Positions 16,454 through 26,052 of a DNA stretch of 64,000 nucleotides are shown one piece after another (within the stretch, counting starts at the first letter, position 1; every line of letters begins with the position of its first letter). The stretch is from CBDFHC01 sp965247585. Lineage in GTDB: Bacteria; Chloroflexota; Dehalococcoidia; Lucifugimonadales; GCA-2712585. Under the pieces are notes generated by a model. That model did no database searches. It saw only the letters and a list, made by a program, of their open reading frames with translations, and was not told where the DNA came from. Made by a program: the position numbers and the translations under genes. The stretch covers positions 310,001 to 374,000 of the forward strand of contig CBDFHC010000005.1 of the NCBI GenBank assembly GCA_965247585.1. Direction: 5' to 3'.

Positions 16454-18778
16454 TTAGTGGGAGTTGTCTTTGTTCCAGAGGGCTTCCAGCACGACGCCGG
16501 GGGACATGGGAAGCTCGGTCATTCGGACGCCGATGGCGTTGTGGATGGCGTTGGCGATGGCGGCCATGGGTGGCACGATTGGGGTCTCGCCGACGCCGCG
16601 GAGGCCGTAGGGGTGGCCAGGGTTGGGGACTTCCACCAGAACGGCGTCTATCATGGGGAGGTCCAGGCTGATGGGCATGCGGTAGTCAAGGAAGGTGGGG
16701 TTGGCCATGACGCCTTCCTTGTTGAAGACGTACTCTTCGTTGAGGGCCCAGCCGATGCCCTGGACGGCGCCACCCTGGATTTGGCCCTCGACGTAGGAGG
16801 GATGGATGGCGGTGCCGACGTCCTGGACGGCGGTGTAGCGGAGAACCTGGGTCTTGCCGGTCTCCGGGTCCACCTCCACATCAGCGATGTGGACGCCGAA
16901 GGCGACGCCAACGCCCTTGGGGTCAACGCCGGCGCTGCCGACGATGGGGCCGCCGGTGGCGTTGAGCATGGAGGCGAGCTCCTTGAAGGTAAAACGAAGC
17001 TCCGGGTCTGACTTGTGCTGGATGACGCCGGATACCATATCTATGTCGTCAACTGAAACGTCCCAGATGTTGCCAGCACGGTGGATGAGTTGGCTCTTGA
17101 TGTCCTGGGCGGCCTCGTAGGCGGCGATTCCGGTCTTCATCAAGGCGCCGCTGCCGCCGGTCATGGAGGTGAAGGCGATGGAATCTGTGTCACCGATGGA
17201 GGGGTGGACGTCTTCGGCGGGGATGCCAAGGACCTCAGCCACGTGCATGGCGACGGCGACGCGGTGACCGCCGATATCCGGGGAGCCTTCCACCAGGCTA
17301 ATGGTGCCGTCACCGTGAACGCTGGCGGTGACGGCGGCGGGCCCGGCAGCATTGAACCAGAATCCACCGGCGACGCCACGACCGCGATTGGGTCCCTCAA
17401 GGGGTGCGTTGTAGTGGGGGTGGTCTTTGGCGGCCTGGACGGTCTCCAAGAAGCCGATGCGGGGGAAGACGGGACCGGCGAGACGCCGGGTGCCTTCCCT
17501 GGCGCCGTTGAGGATGCGAAGCTCCAGGGAATCCATCCCCAGCTTTTCGGCGAGCTCATCAATGGCGGTCTCGGCGGCGAAGGCGGCGGCGGGGGCGCCA
17601 GGGGCGCGGTAGGCGGCCACCTTGGGGGTGTTTATGACAATGTCATAGCCCTCGACGCGGGCGTTCTCCAGGTTGTAGGGGCCGAACATACACTGGCTGC
17701 CGGGGATGACGGGGGAGCCGGGGAAGGCGCCAGCCTCGTACATAAGGACCGCCTCGGCGGCGGTGATTTTGCCGTCCTTAGTGGCGCCAATCTTGACATT
17801 GACGTAGCCGCCGGAAGTGGGGCCGGTGCCTTCGAAAACCTCAACGCGGCTCATAGAGACCTTGACGGGCTTACCGGTCTTTTTGGATAAGAGGGCGGCG
17901 ACGGGCTCCAGGTAGGTTAGGGTCTTGCCGCCGAAGCCGCCGCCGATTTCCATCTGGATGGCTTTGACCTGGGAGACGGGGAGCCCGAGGACCAAGGCGG
18001 TCTGCTCCCGCATGGTGAAATGACCCTGAGAGCTGCTCCAAAGGGTGACCTTGCCGTCACGGTTCCACATTGCGGTGGCGGCATGGGGCTCAATGTAGCC
18101 CTGGTGCACCGCTTTGGTGTGGTACTCGCGCTCCACTATGACGTCTGCGTCCTTGAAGCCCTTCTTGATATCTCCGGTCTCAAAGACAAAGTGGAGGGAT
18201 ACGTTGGAGGACTTGGACTGATCGTCGTCGTCCTTGAGGCCGCCGGGACGAGCGAAGATGTAGTCAAAATTGGCGAGTCGCTCATGGAGGATGGGGGCGC
18301 CAGGTTTCATGGCCTCCTTGGCGTCCAAGGCGGCGGGTAGGACTTCATAATCCACGTCAATGAGACGGAGGGCCTCTTCGGCGATGTGTGGGCTGGTGGC
18401 GGCGACGCCGGCGATGGCGTGGCCCCTGTAGAGGGCCTTATCGGCGGCGAGGATGTTATTGCTGAGGAACTTGGGGTTGGTCATGGCGCCTTCGCCCAAG
18501 TCAATGGCCTTGCCCGAGGCCTGCACCAGCTCGGCGGAGGTGACGACGGCCTCTACGCCGGGGAGGGCCAAAGCACGGGAGGCGTCAATCTTCTTGATCC
18601 TGGCGTGGGCGTGAGGGCTGCGGAGGACCTTACCAAAGAGCATGCCAGGCAGGTTAACGTCCTCGCCATAGCGTGCCTGACCGGTGACTTTTTCCAGGCC
18701 GTCGTGCCGGATGGGCCGGGTGCCAATAACGCTATACCCGCTACCACCATTGGCCTTGGGGTCGGCAGTGATTGTCAT
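16454..18778 (-). CDS. Molybdenum hydroxylase large subunit (xanthine/CO dehydrogenase family, CoxL/XdhA-like)
   Basis: A 774-residue molybdopterin-binding subunit, the usual length. It opens with SVIGTRPIRHDGLEKVTGQARYGEDV, the aldehyde oxidase/xanthine dehydrogenase a/b hammerhead, and continues with MEIGGGFGGK, which binds the molybdenum cofactor, APGAPAAAFAAETAIDELA, and a C-terminal GVGETPIVPPMAAIANAIHNAIG. It should hydroxylate an organic substrate with water; I do not see the AYxCSFR motif of true CO dehydrogenase, so CO oxidation is unlikely. The gene directly follows the Fe-S subunit gene (1 bp apart) and ends the three-gene operon. Confidence 0.93.
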   Translation of the reverse strand: MTITADPKANGGSGYSVIGTRPIRHDGLEKVTGQARYGEDVNLPGMLFGKVLRSPHAHARIKKIDASRALALPGVEAVVTSAELVQASGKAIDLGEGAMTNPKFLSNNILAADKALYRGHAIAGVAATSPHIAEEALRLIDVDYEVLPAALDAKEAMKPGAPILHERLANFDYIFARPGGLKDDDDQSKSSNVSLHFVFETGDIKKGFKDADVIVEREYHTKAVHQGYIEPHAATAMWNRDGKVTLWSSSQGHFTMREQTALVLGLPVSQVKAIQMEIGGGFGGKTLTYLEPVAALLSKKTGKPVKVSMSRVEVFEGTGPTSGGYVNVKIGATKDGKITAAEAVLMYEAGAFPGSPVIPGSQCMFGPYNLENARVEGYDIVINTPKVAAYRAPGAPAAAFAAETAIDELAEKLGMDSLELRILNGAREGTRRLAGPVFPRIGFLETVQAAKDHPHYNAPLEGPNRGRGVAGGFWFNAAGPAAVTASVHGDGTISLVEGSPDIGGHRVAVAMHVAEVLGIPAEDVHPSIGDTDSIAFTSMTGGSGALMKTGIAAYEAAQDIKSQLIHRAGNIWDVSVDDIDMVSGVIQHKSDPELRFTFKELASMLNATGGPIVGSAGVDPKGVGVAFGVHIADVEVDPETGKTQVLRYTAVQDVGTAIHPSYVEGQIQGGAVQGIGWALNEEYVFNKEGVMANPTFLDYRMPISLDLPMIDAVLVEVPNPGHPYGLRGVGETPIVPPMAAIANAIHNAIGVRMTELPMSPGVVLEALWNKDNSH

Positions 18779-18779
18779 T

Positions 18780-19259
18780 CTAGTTACTCCTCATTCGCTG
18801 GCCGGCGTCAAGGACGGCGCGGACGATCTTGTCATAGCCGGTGCAGCGGCACAGGTTTCCGGCGAGCCAGTGACGGACGCGATACTCGTCTGCGTCAGGT
18901 TCCTTCTCAAGGAGGGCCTTGACGGCGACGATGAAGCCAGGGGTGCAGATGCCACACTGGAGGGCGGCGTTCTCAAGGAAAGCCTGCTGGATGGGGTGTA
19001 GGCCTTCGGCGGTGGCGACGCCTTCTATGGTGCCGATCTTCTTGCCTTCGGCCTCAACGGCCAGCATGAGACAGGAATCTATGATGGTGCCATCGACGGA
19101 GATGGTACAGGCGCCGCAGTTGCCATCATTGCAACCTTCCTTGGTGCCGGTGAGGTCCATAACGTCTCGGAGGACCTCCAGCATGCTCTGTCGAGGTTCG
19201 CAGAGGAACTCAACGTCTGCTCCGTTGATGTTGGAAACTACGTGGGTCTTTCGTGTCAT
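18780..19259 (-). CDS. Molybdenum hydroxylase [2Fe-2S] subunit (CoxS/XdhC-like)
   Basis: A 159-residue small subunit with two [2Fe-2S] clusters. The plant-ferredoxin-type cluster has Cys43, 48, 51 and 63 (GCNDGNCGACT...DSC), and the helical cluster Cys102, 105, 137 and 139 (QCGICTPG...GNLCRCTGY). It passes electrons from the molybdenum centre to the FAD subunit. All ligands are present. It lies 3 bp after the FAD subunit gene and 1 bp before the large subunit, the classical order medium-small-large. Confidence 0.95.
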   Translation of the reverse strand: MTRKTHVVSNINGADVEFLCEPRQSMLEVLRDVMDLTGTKEGCNDGNCGACTISVDGTIIDSCLMLAVEAEGKKIGTIEGVATAEGLHPIQQAFLENAALQCGICTPGFIVAVKALLEKEPDADEYRVRHWLAGNLCRCTGYDKIVRAVLDAGQRMRSN

Positions 19260-19262
19260 TGG

Positions 19263-20180
19263 TTAGGCCTCTTTGGCTCGAGATACGGCTTCCCGGAGGG
19301 CGCGCTTGGTGAGGACACCCACCAAGTGGACGCGCTGCCTGATGGTGCCGCGCATGTCGGTTATGGGCGTGGCGATGGCCTGGGCAGCCTCGGCGGCGGC
19401 CTGGTAAGAGTCCTCGTTGGCTTCGCGGCCGGCGAGGAGGTTACCAGCGGCGGTCGCGAAGAGGGGTATGGGGGCCACGGCGCCGATGCTGATTCTGGCG
19501 GACTGTATGTGCTGATTGTCGTCAGCTAGCTGGACCCAGACGGCGGAGTTGGCCACAGCGATGTCCATCTCGTTCCTTGGTATGAAGCGGAGGAAGTGGG
19601 CGCCGGAGCGAGGGGCCGGTGGAGGGAACTTAATGGAGACCAACAACTCACCGTCCTGGAGGACGTTTGAGCCGGGGCCGGTGCAGAAATCCTCCACGGG
19701 GAGGGTCCTGGAGCCGTTGGGGCCTTCTATAACGCACTGGGCGCTCAAGGCGATGAGGGCGGGGATGGTGTCACCGCTGGGGGAGGAGTTGCAGAGGTTG
19801 CCACCCACGGTGGCCCTGGCCTGTATCTGGATGCCACCGATAAGGAAGGCGGCATCCACCAGACCGGGGTAGAGTTTCTGGATGGCCTTGTCTTCGTAGA
19901 CGCGGTAGCAGGGGACGGCGGCGCCGAGAGTCAGGCCGGCGGTGGCGGAGCAGGAGATTTCGTTCAGCTCCGGTACGTTTTTTACGTCGACCATACGGTC
20001 GATGGTAAATCGGCCACCGCGGAGCTGGACGAGGACGTCTGTGCCGCCAGCCAGGGCTTTGGCTTTAGAGCCTTTTTCGGCCATTAGGCGAACGGCGTCC
20101 TTCAGTGTGTTTGGTGATACATACTCGAAGTCTTGCAGCGGACTTTCTCCTTCTGAAGGGCTAGGACTGGACAGGAGCAT
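19263..20180 (-). CDS. Molybdenum hydroxylase FAD-binding subunit (CoxM-like)
   Basis: An approximately 305-residue FAD subunit. ALAGGTDVLVQLRGGR is the FAD pyrophosphate-binding AGGTD motif, and IQIQARATVGGNLCNSSPSGD is the second flavin motif (TxGGN). The open frame extends to 20369 but homology begins at QDFEYVSPNTLKDAVRLMAEKG. The first ATG near this is 20180 (MLLSSPSPS), while a good ribosome site AGAAGGAG sits ahead of a CTG codon at 20138, which would start the protein exactly where relatives start. First gene of the operon. Confidence 0.92.
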   Translation of the reverse strand: MLLSSPSPSEGESPLQDFEYVSPNTLKDAVRLMAEKGSKAKALAGGTDVLVQLRGGRFTIDRMVDVKNVPELNEISCSATAGLTLGAAVPCYRVYEDKAIQKLYPGLVDAAFLIGGIQIQARATVGGNLCNSSPSGDTIPALIALSAQCVIEGPNGSRTLPVEDFCTGPGSNVLQDGELLVSIKFPPPAPRSGAHFLRFIPRNEMDIAVANSAVWVQLADDNQHIQSARISIGAVAPIPLFATAAGNLLAGREANEDSYQAAAEAAQAIATPITDMRGTIRQRVHLVGVLTKRALREAVSRAKEA

Positions 20181-20366
20181 TATAAGCACGGGTCTGAGGG
20201 TTGGCAACGGCGCGGGGGAGGAGGGTATTAGTAAGGAATGCGCGCTCTTTGGACGCTCGGTTAATGGGACCTGTTTGGAAGGCGATGCAAGGTATTTTGG
20301 AGTCGCTCGGGCATGACGACGGGGATGGCGGGCACGAAGGGTTGAAGATGGGATGGCAGCGACGTT

Positions 20367-20404
20367 CACCCCCTCTTAATCTCCCCCTCGATAGGCGGAG
20401 AGAA
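20367..20404 (+). repeat. Short palindromic repeat, CTCGATAG family
   Basis: The segment reads caccccctcttaatctcccc then ctcgataggcggag. One mismatch interrupts the stem. It lies between the divergent ends of the SnoaL-like gene and the molybdenum hydroxylase operon. Confidence 0.7.
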
Positions 20405-20419
20405 CCAAATCCGGCGAGG

Positions 20420-20863
20420 TTACTTTTCGAAGAACCAGCCCCAGGTCTCGCGGCTGTGGTCCCGGGAGAGAGACTCGTGGTAGTGGATGATCTTCCATGC
20501 GCCGGAGGTCTTGCGAAGGATGAAGGTGTTGCGGCCGTTGAAGGTCATGGTGCGGTTGAAGGGGATGACCTCAGCCTGAACGAGGAAGGTGAGGTAAGCC
20601 CAGGCAGCCTCACCGATGACATCCACTTTCAGGTTGTCTATTGACCAGGAGGAGCTGCCGAGGTCTGTGTCCAGGCCTTTGTAGTAATTTTCGAGGCCGC
20701 TCCAGCCCAAGGCCGGGTCGTCGTTCTCCTCGGCGATGTAGATGAGGTCGGAATAGGAGCTGTCCCAGACGGCTTTGACGCGAGGGACATCGCCGGCGCT
20801 GAGGGCGGCGGCCCACTCGTTGATAACAGCGGCGACCTGGTCTTTATCATTTTGGGTGGTCAC
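20420..20863 (-). CDS. SnoaL/DUF4440-like (NTF2-fold) protein
   Basis: A 147-residue cone-shaped alpha+beta protein of the nuclear-transport-factor-2 fold: VAAVINEWAAALSAGDVPRVKAVWDSSYSDLIYIAEENDDP at the N-terminus, GLENYYKGLDTDLG in the middle, and FILRKTSGAWKIIHYHESLS at the C-terminal strand are typical of SnoaL/ketosteroid-isomerase-like proteins. Such proteins isomerise, cyclise or hydrolyse small molecules, or bind ligands without catalysis. A ribosome site CTAAGGAGACGCC precedes the ATG. It is divergent from nothing obvious, and its role is unknown. Confidence 0.8.
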   Translation of the reverse strand: MTTQNDKDQVAAVINEWAAALSAGDVPRVKAVWDSSYSDLIYIAEENDDPALGWSGLENYYKGLDTDLGSSSWSIDNLKVDVIGEAAWAYLTFLVQAEVIPFNRTMTFNGRNTFILRKTSGAWKIIHYHESLSRDHSRETWGWFFEK

Positions 20864-20967
20864 TGGCGTCTCCTTAGGAGGGTTGAAGGGGGCCGATTAT
20901 AGCATTTAGGGTTTTTGAAGGGGGCTATTTTCGGGAGAATCCGACATGTCGGCGGTTATAGGCACCA

Positions 20968-21146
20968 CAGAGGATGAAAAACCAGGATTGGAATCCGAGG
21001 CGGGCGCCGCGGTAGGACTTGCTCTCCCCCCGCACCCAGATTCCTCGATCCTCACGGGCGGACTCAGAATGACATGGTGGGGGGCGGAATGCGGTATGGG
21101 CTCGTCCTTCGCGGGCCTCAGGATGAGCGGGTTGGAGGCATAGGCA
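20968..21146 (+). repeat. Long composite repeat (about 180 bp), copy B
   Basis: It aligns along its length with 13736-13918 with few substitutions. Both copies contain the same order of sub-motifs and end in the cctcaggatgagcgggttgg core, which also occurs alone at 3200 and 56370. Confidence 0.85.
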
Positions 21147-21199
21147 AGGTGAATTGGTGCGACGGGGTCAGCGATGGCGAAAGGTGCTACCGCGGGTAT

Positions 21200-21322
21200 G
21201 GGTTGCGAATCGGAGGTTGGTGCTTCCCACCATCCCGCCCAGAAAGGTTAATAGCGAATATCTTGAGGAACACCCTCAGATTCCCGCCAGAAGGGGCTGT
21301 GCCCCTCTGGATTCCCCCTAGC
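21200..21322 (+). repeat. Dispersed hairpin repeat, copy 18
   Basis: This is a full copy with ggttggtgcttcccacc, a central hairpin with one mismatch (ttgaggaacaccctcag), and a right hairpin ccagaaggggctgtgcccctctgg, in which the outer pair has changed to C-G with pairing kept. It lies 28 bp past the end of lhr. Confidence 0.88.
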
Positions 21323-21349
21323 AGGGCGTCCAGCAAACAAGATTTCCTA

Positions 21350-24300
21350 TTAGCGGCGGAGGGCGGCTTCGAGGGAGGGGGCGAGGGAGGGGTGGGTGGG
21401 GTCCAGGTGTAGGATGGCGCCTGCGACTTTGGCGGCGACGGGAACGCCGTCACGGAAGAGGACGCGGTTGGATGGGAGGGAGGGGACCCGCTGTCCCGGG
21501 GTGAGGATGCCGACGAGGTTGAGGGGATCGGCGCCGTTGACGGTGATGAGCCCACCCTGGGGTTTGGAGCGGCGGATGGCCCTGAGCTGCTGGATGGCCT
21601 CGGGGAGGGCGTACTGCTCGCCAGAGAAGCCGGCGACGAAGCGGCCACCGCGGATCTCGCCGCGGGCCTCCAGGCGCCGGTATACGCGGACCAGGTCCCG
21701 CCAAGGGATGTTCACGGACTCGCGCTGGAGGATGCGGTGGAAGACGACGCCGTAGCGCCGGAGGAGCTGCCGGGCGACGAACTCGGTCCGTTCATCCTCG
21801 GGCACGGGGTCCGCTAAGTCACGATTGAGTAGGGACCAGCGTCCGGAGGCCATGCGGTCGACGGGCTTGAGGCCACGGCGGGCGATGCGAGAGCCACGAA
21901 GGCGGTGAGTAGTGCGGTTCCTCAGGGGAGATACGAGGGCGCGGAGGCCAGCGAAGCCGTCGCAGTTGACCAGGCCCCAGGAGGCGAGCTCGCCCAGGGC
22001 GGTCTGGACATCGCTGGGCAACTGGTTGGTGAGGGAGACGAGGTCCTGGAAGAAGCAGGCGCCGCGGTCCGACAGGGTCTCCAAGAGATGGCGGGCCACG
22101 CCGCTGAGGGGCACGGCACCGGGCGGGAGTTGGCGAGAGGCGGAGAGGTGGAGGTCCAGGTTGTCACGGAAGAGGAGGGCTACGGGAAGGGAGCGGGAAG
22201 CCCCGGAACGTGGGGTCTCGGAGTCCATGGAGGGATGGAGCCGGGCCCAGACCATCTCACCGGAGAGGGAGAGCTGATCCAGCCAGGCCATATTGTAATG
22301 GGGCAGCCTGGAGGGGAGGATGTGGTTCTCCCAAGCGGCGGCGGCGGCCTCGAAGCCTTCCAAGGTCTCCAGCACGGCGACGAGGCCCATGGGACCTTCC
22401 AGCCGGTGGTCAGGGTCCAGATGATGCCATACAAAGAGGGAGCGGATGAAGTCAGCCGCGGAGACGGGTTCGATCTCTTTGCGAAGGCGGTCCAAGGTGT
22501 AGCGGTGGATGCGGGCCAGGAGGCGGCGGTCGCACCACTCGGTGGAATCAGGGTTGGCGGTGAAGCGGCCGCGGAGGGCAAAGCCCTCGGCCTCCAAGGC
22601 GACGAGGGTAAGGTCCACTGACGATTCGGCAATGCCGAGGGAGACGGCCAACTGGGCCGCGGTAACGGGGCCCAGGCCTTCCAGGCGGCTGCGGACAATC
22701 TCGCGGAGGGCTTCTTCCGGCTCCCAGATAGCATCGCGTTCGCGGGGGGGCACGTCCACGTCCGGGTCCCAGCGGCCCTGGGGGAAGGCGGCGCGGAACT
22801 GGGGCAGCCGTTCGCAAGCGGTCCAGACGAAGGAGTCCGGCGAGGTGAAATAGCGGGTGGCGCGACGGGCAGTCAAGAGCTCGTCAAGAAATTCAGTCCA
22901 GGGCTGGGCTTCGACGGGGGTGAGGTAGCCGAGGAGGAGAAGGGCATCGTGAAGCTCATCGAGGGACTGAACCTCGGGCCAGGCCTGCTCGCGGACGCGC
23001 TGGATGGCCTCCGGGTCCAGCTTGCCGACGTCATCTGCGGACTGAAGGTCCAGGGAGCGGCGCATGTAGACGGCCTGGGTGCGGCGCTCCTCCAATGGGG
23101 CGTCATCGAGAAAGGCGTATGGCTTGGCGGTGAGGATTTCGTGGGCCATGGCCGAGGGTTCCACGGAGTCGACGGGGACCAGATTCAGGGCGCCGTTGGA
23201 TATGGATTCCATGAGCCGGACGAAGGCATCGATGTCCATGGCCTCGTTGAGACAGTCGTAGACGGTCTGGTTGACCAGGGGGTGGTCCGGGATTTCGATG
23301 TCGCCGACGAGGTTCTCCTGGCAGGCCATCTGCTGGGGGAAGACGGCGGTGAGGAGGTCATCGGCGCGCATGCGTTGCAGGGGCATGGGCACCTTTCGGC
23401 CGCCCTGGTGGCGGAGGACGGCCAGGGCGCGGGTGGCGTTCCAGCGCCAGCGGGTCTGGAACATGGGGGCGGCCAGGAGGGCCTGAACGAGGATGTCCCG
23501 GACGGTTTGGGGCTTGAGGTAGGAGAAGACGTCTTCCAAGGGGAAGCTGTGCTGGGGGCCGAGTGAGAAGACCATGGCGTCGTCGTTGGCGGCGGCCTGG
23601 AGCTCAAAATTGAAGGTGCGGCAGAATCGCTTACGGAGGGCGAGGCCCCAGGCCCGGTTGATGCGGGCGCCGAAGGGGGCGTGGATGACGAGCTGCATGC
23701 CACCGCTTTCGTCAAAGAAGCGTTCGAAGACGACGTTTTGCTGGGAGGGGACGACGCCGAGGGCTTTCTTGGTGGCGAGGATGTAGTCCACGAGCTGGCG
23801 CGCGGCGGCGTCGTCTATGGAAGCGTCCTCAATCAGCCAGCGGCGAGCGTCTTCGGGGTCGTCCAGGCGGCGGCCGATTTCGTCACGAAGGTTGGAAACG
23901 GCGGAGGAGAGCTCATTGGTGCGGGCGGGTGCTTCGCCGAGCCAGAAGGGGATGGTGGGAGGGAGGCCGCGGGCGTCTTCGACGCGGACCTTGCCGGGCT
24001 CCACCTTGAGGATGCGCCAGGAGGAGATGCCGAGCTGGAAGATGTCACCGGGGAGGCTCTCAATGGCGAAGTCCTCGTTGACGGTGCCGACTGGGAGGTT
24101 CTGGGGCTCCAGGATGACCTGGTAGTCAGCGTTCTCGGGGATGGCGCCGCCGGAGGTGACGGCGGCCAACTTAGCGCCACGGCGGGCGCGGAAGCGGCGG
24201 CCCACACCGTCGTAGTGGAGGTAGGCGGCGCGGCGGCCGCGGCGGGTGGAGAAGCCTTCGGAAAGGGTGCGGGCGACCTGGCCGAACTCGTCCCGGGTGA

Positions 24301-25654
24301 GGTCACGGTAGGGATAGGCGCGGCGCAGGAGCTCAAAGAGGGCGTCCTCGTCCCAGTCCTCCATGGCTACGGTGGCGACCATCTGCTGAGCCATGATGTC
24401 CAAGGGTTTGACGGGAAGCTCCATACGGTCCAGGCGGCCGGCGCGGATTGAGGAGAGGATGGCAACGCACTCGGCGAGGTCGTCACGGGTGAGGGGGAAG
24501 AGGCGGCCCCGGGGGGTGGCGCCCATGGTGTGGCCGGAGCGGCCGACGCGCTGGAGCAAGGTGGCGATGGAGCGGGGGGAGGCGAGCTGGCAGACGAGGT
24601 CCACGGTGCCGATGTCTATGCCCAGCTCCAGGGAGGCGGTGGCGACCAGGGCCTTCAGTTGACCACTTTTCAGCCGCTCTTCGGCGGCGAGGCGCTGCTG
24701 GCGGGAGAGGCTGCCGTGGTGGGAGGTGACGTCATCTTCGCCGAGGCGTTTGCCAAGGTTGAAGGCGACGCGCTCCGCCAAGCGGCGGGTGTTAACAAAT
24801 ACGAGGGTGGTGCGCCGCTCCTGGATGAGGGCGGCAAGGCGATCATAGATCTCTTCCCAGGTGTCGTTGGCGCAGACGGCCTCCAGCGGCGCGCCGGGGA
24901 GCTCCAAGGCCAGATCCATTTTGCGGCCGTGGCCCTGGTCAATGATGGTGCAGTCAGGGTCGCCGTTGGGGCCGATGCGAGGGTTGCCGACGAGGAAGCG
25001 GGCCATCTCTTCGATGGGGCGCTGGGTGGCGGAGAGGCCGATGCGGACGGGGCGGACATCGGCCAGGGATTCGAGGCGCTCCAAGGTGAGGGAGAGGTGG
25101 GAGCCTCGCTTGTCTCGGGCCACGGCGTGGATTTCGTCCACGATGGTGGTGCGGACGCCTTTTAGCATCTCCCGGCCTTTGACGGAGGTGAGGAGGATGT
25201 AGAGGGATTCCGGGGTGGTGACGAGGATGTGAGGGGGCTTGCGGGTCATGGCCTGGCGCTGGGCGGCGGGGGTGTCACCGGTGCGCACCAGGACGCGAAT
25301 CTCGGGGGCGGTTAGGCCCATCTCCGCGGCGACCTGGCGGATCTCCTCCAGGGGCTGGGAGAGGTTTTTCTGAACGTCGTTGCTGAGGGCTTTGAGGGGG
25401 GAGACGTAGACGACCTGGCACCCGTCAGGGAGGCCGCCGTTGAGGCCCTGACGGAGGAGGGAGTCTATGCAGGAGAGGAAGGCGGCGAGGGTCTTGCCGG
25501 AGCCGGTGGGCGCGGCGATGAGGGTGTCACGGCCGGACTGGATGGCGGGCCAACCTTCGACCTGGGGAGGTGAAGGGGCGTCAAAGCGGGAGGCGAACCA
25601 CTGCCGTACGGCGGGATGAAAGGGAGCGAGGGGGTTGTTTTGGTTATCTGGCAT
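21350..25654 (-). CDS. lhr: Lhr-type ATP-dependent DNA helicase
   Basis: A 1434-residue superfamily-2 helicase of the Large-helicase-related type. Walker A is AAPTGSGKT (48-55), Walker B DEIH (173-176), motif III GLSATQRP near 206, motif VI QRVGRSGHTMG near 365. The Lhr core is followed by a long C-terminal region (about 900 residues) that matches the extended bacterial Lhr form. It is a 3'-5' translocase linked to DNA repair in other bacteria. It is one of the largest genes here, and no partner gene is adjacent. The start ATG 25654 is the only one near the family N-terminus (LAPFHPAVRQWFASRF). Confidence 0.95.
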   Translation of the reverse strand: MPDNQNNPLAPFHPAVRQWFASRFDAPSPPQVEGWPAIQSGRDTLIAAPTGSGKTLAAFLSCIDSLLRQGLNGGLPDGCQVVYVSPLKALSNDVQKNLSQPLEEIRQVAAEMGLTAPEIRVLVRTGDTPAAQRQAMTRKPPHILVTTPESLYILLTSVKGREMLKGVRTTIVDEIHAVARDKRGSHLSLTLERLESLADVRPVRIGLSATQRPIEEMARFLVGNPRIGPNGDPDCTIIDQGHGRKMDLALELPGAPLEAVCANDTWEEIYDRLAALIQERRTTLVFVNTRRLAERVAFNLGKRLGEDDVTSHHGSLSRQQRLAAEERLKSGQLKALVATASLELGIDIGTVDLVCQLASPRSIATLLQRVGRSGHTMGATPRGRLFPLTRDDLAECVAILSSIRAGRLDRMELPVKPLDIMAQQMVATVAMEDWDEDALFELLRRAYPYRDLTRDEFGQVARTLSEGFSTRRGRRAAYLHYDGVGRRFRARRGAKLAAVTSGGAIPENADYQVILEPQNLPVGTVNEDFAIESLPGDIFQLGISSWRILKVEPGKVRVEDARGLPPTIPFWLGEAPARTNELSSAVSNLRDEIGRRLDDPEDARRWLIEDASIDDAAARQLVDYILATKKALGVVPSQQNVVFERFFDESGGMQLVIHAPFGARINRAWGLALRKRFCRTFNFELQAAANDDAMVFSLGPQHSFPLEDVFSYLKPQTVRDILVQALLAAPMFQTRWRWNATRALAVLRHQGGRKVPMPLQRMRADDLLTAVFPQQMACQENLVGDIEIPDHPLVNQTVYDCLNEAMDIDAFVRLMESISNGALNLVPVDSVEPSAMAHEILTAKPYAFLDDAPLEERRTQAVYMRRSLDLQSADDVGKLDPEAIQRVREQAWPEVQSLDELHDALLLLGYLTPVEAQPWTEFLDELLTARRATRYFTSPDSFVWTACERLPQFRAAFPQGRWDPDVDVPPRERDAIWEPEEALREIVRSRLEGLGPVTAAQLAVSLGIAESSVDLTLVALEAEGFALRGRFTANPDSTEWCDRRLLARIHRYTLDRLRKEIEPVSAADFIRSLFVWHHLDPDHRLEGPMGLVAVLETLEGFEAAAAAWENHILPSRLPHYNMAWLDQLSLSGEMVWARLHPSMDSETPRSGASRSLPVALLFRDNLDLHLSASRQLPPGAVPLSGVARHLLETLSDRGACFFQDLVSLTNQLPSDVQTALGELASWGLVNCDGFAGLRALVSPLRNRTTHRLRGSRIARRGLKPVDRMASGRWSLLNRDLADPVPEDERTEFVARQLLRRYGVVFHRILQRESVNIPWRDLVRVYRRLEARGEIRGGRFVAGFSGEQYALPEAIQQLRAIRRSKPQGGLITVNGADPLNLVGILTPGQRVPSLPSNRVLFRDGVPVAAKVAGAILHLDPTHPSLAPSLEAALRR

Positions 25655-25876
25655 CCAACGTGAACGAAGGAGAGAGGAGGGGAGTGCAACAAGTTTACGG
25701 ATTCAGGGAGCGGTTGGCAACGAATTAGCTTCAGGAGTTCCATTGGAGGCTGAGTTGCATACAAAATGTAGTAGACGGGGAACGAAGGGAAGAAAGGGGG
25801 TGTAGGCGGAGAGAGGAAACTGTCGGAGGCGAGGGAGGCTGGGTGCGAGAGGTGGTATTTGGATGGAGGCGTGACG

Positions 25877-25916
25877 CATCCCCACTCTAGCTTTCCCCCT
25901 CGATAGGGGGAGAGGA
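25877..25916 (+). repeat. Short palindromic repeat, CTCGATAG family
   Basis: The hairpin core ccccctcgataggggg is perfect, inside ctttccccctcgatagggggagagg. It is upstream of lhr in gene-free sequence (25655-26284), which otherwise contains only the hairpin repeat at 26050. Confidence 0.75.
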
Positions 25917-26052
25917 TGTTGCTATTTTCATAGGAATGTTCTGCAGGGAAGTTGGACAGGAGATGGAGTAGCGTGGGAAGGGTAGAGTAAGCTGGATTGG
26001 GCGCTATTTCGGGGCGTTATGAGCAAAGACGCTGGGTGGCGACATTCTAATG

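Noticed and set aside
16454..18778. True CO dehydrogenase (form I CoxL)
   Set aside because: The AYxCSFR active-site motif was not seen, so a general molybdenum hydroxylase is the safer call.
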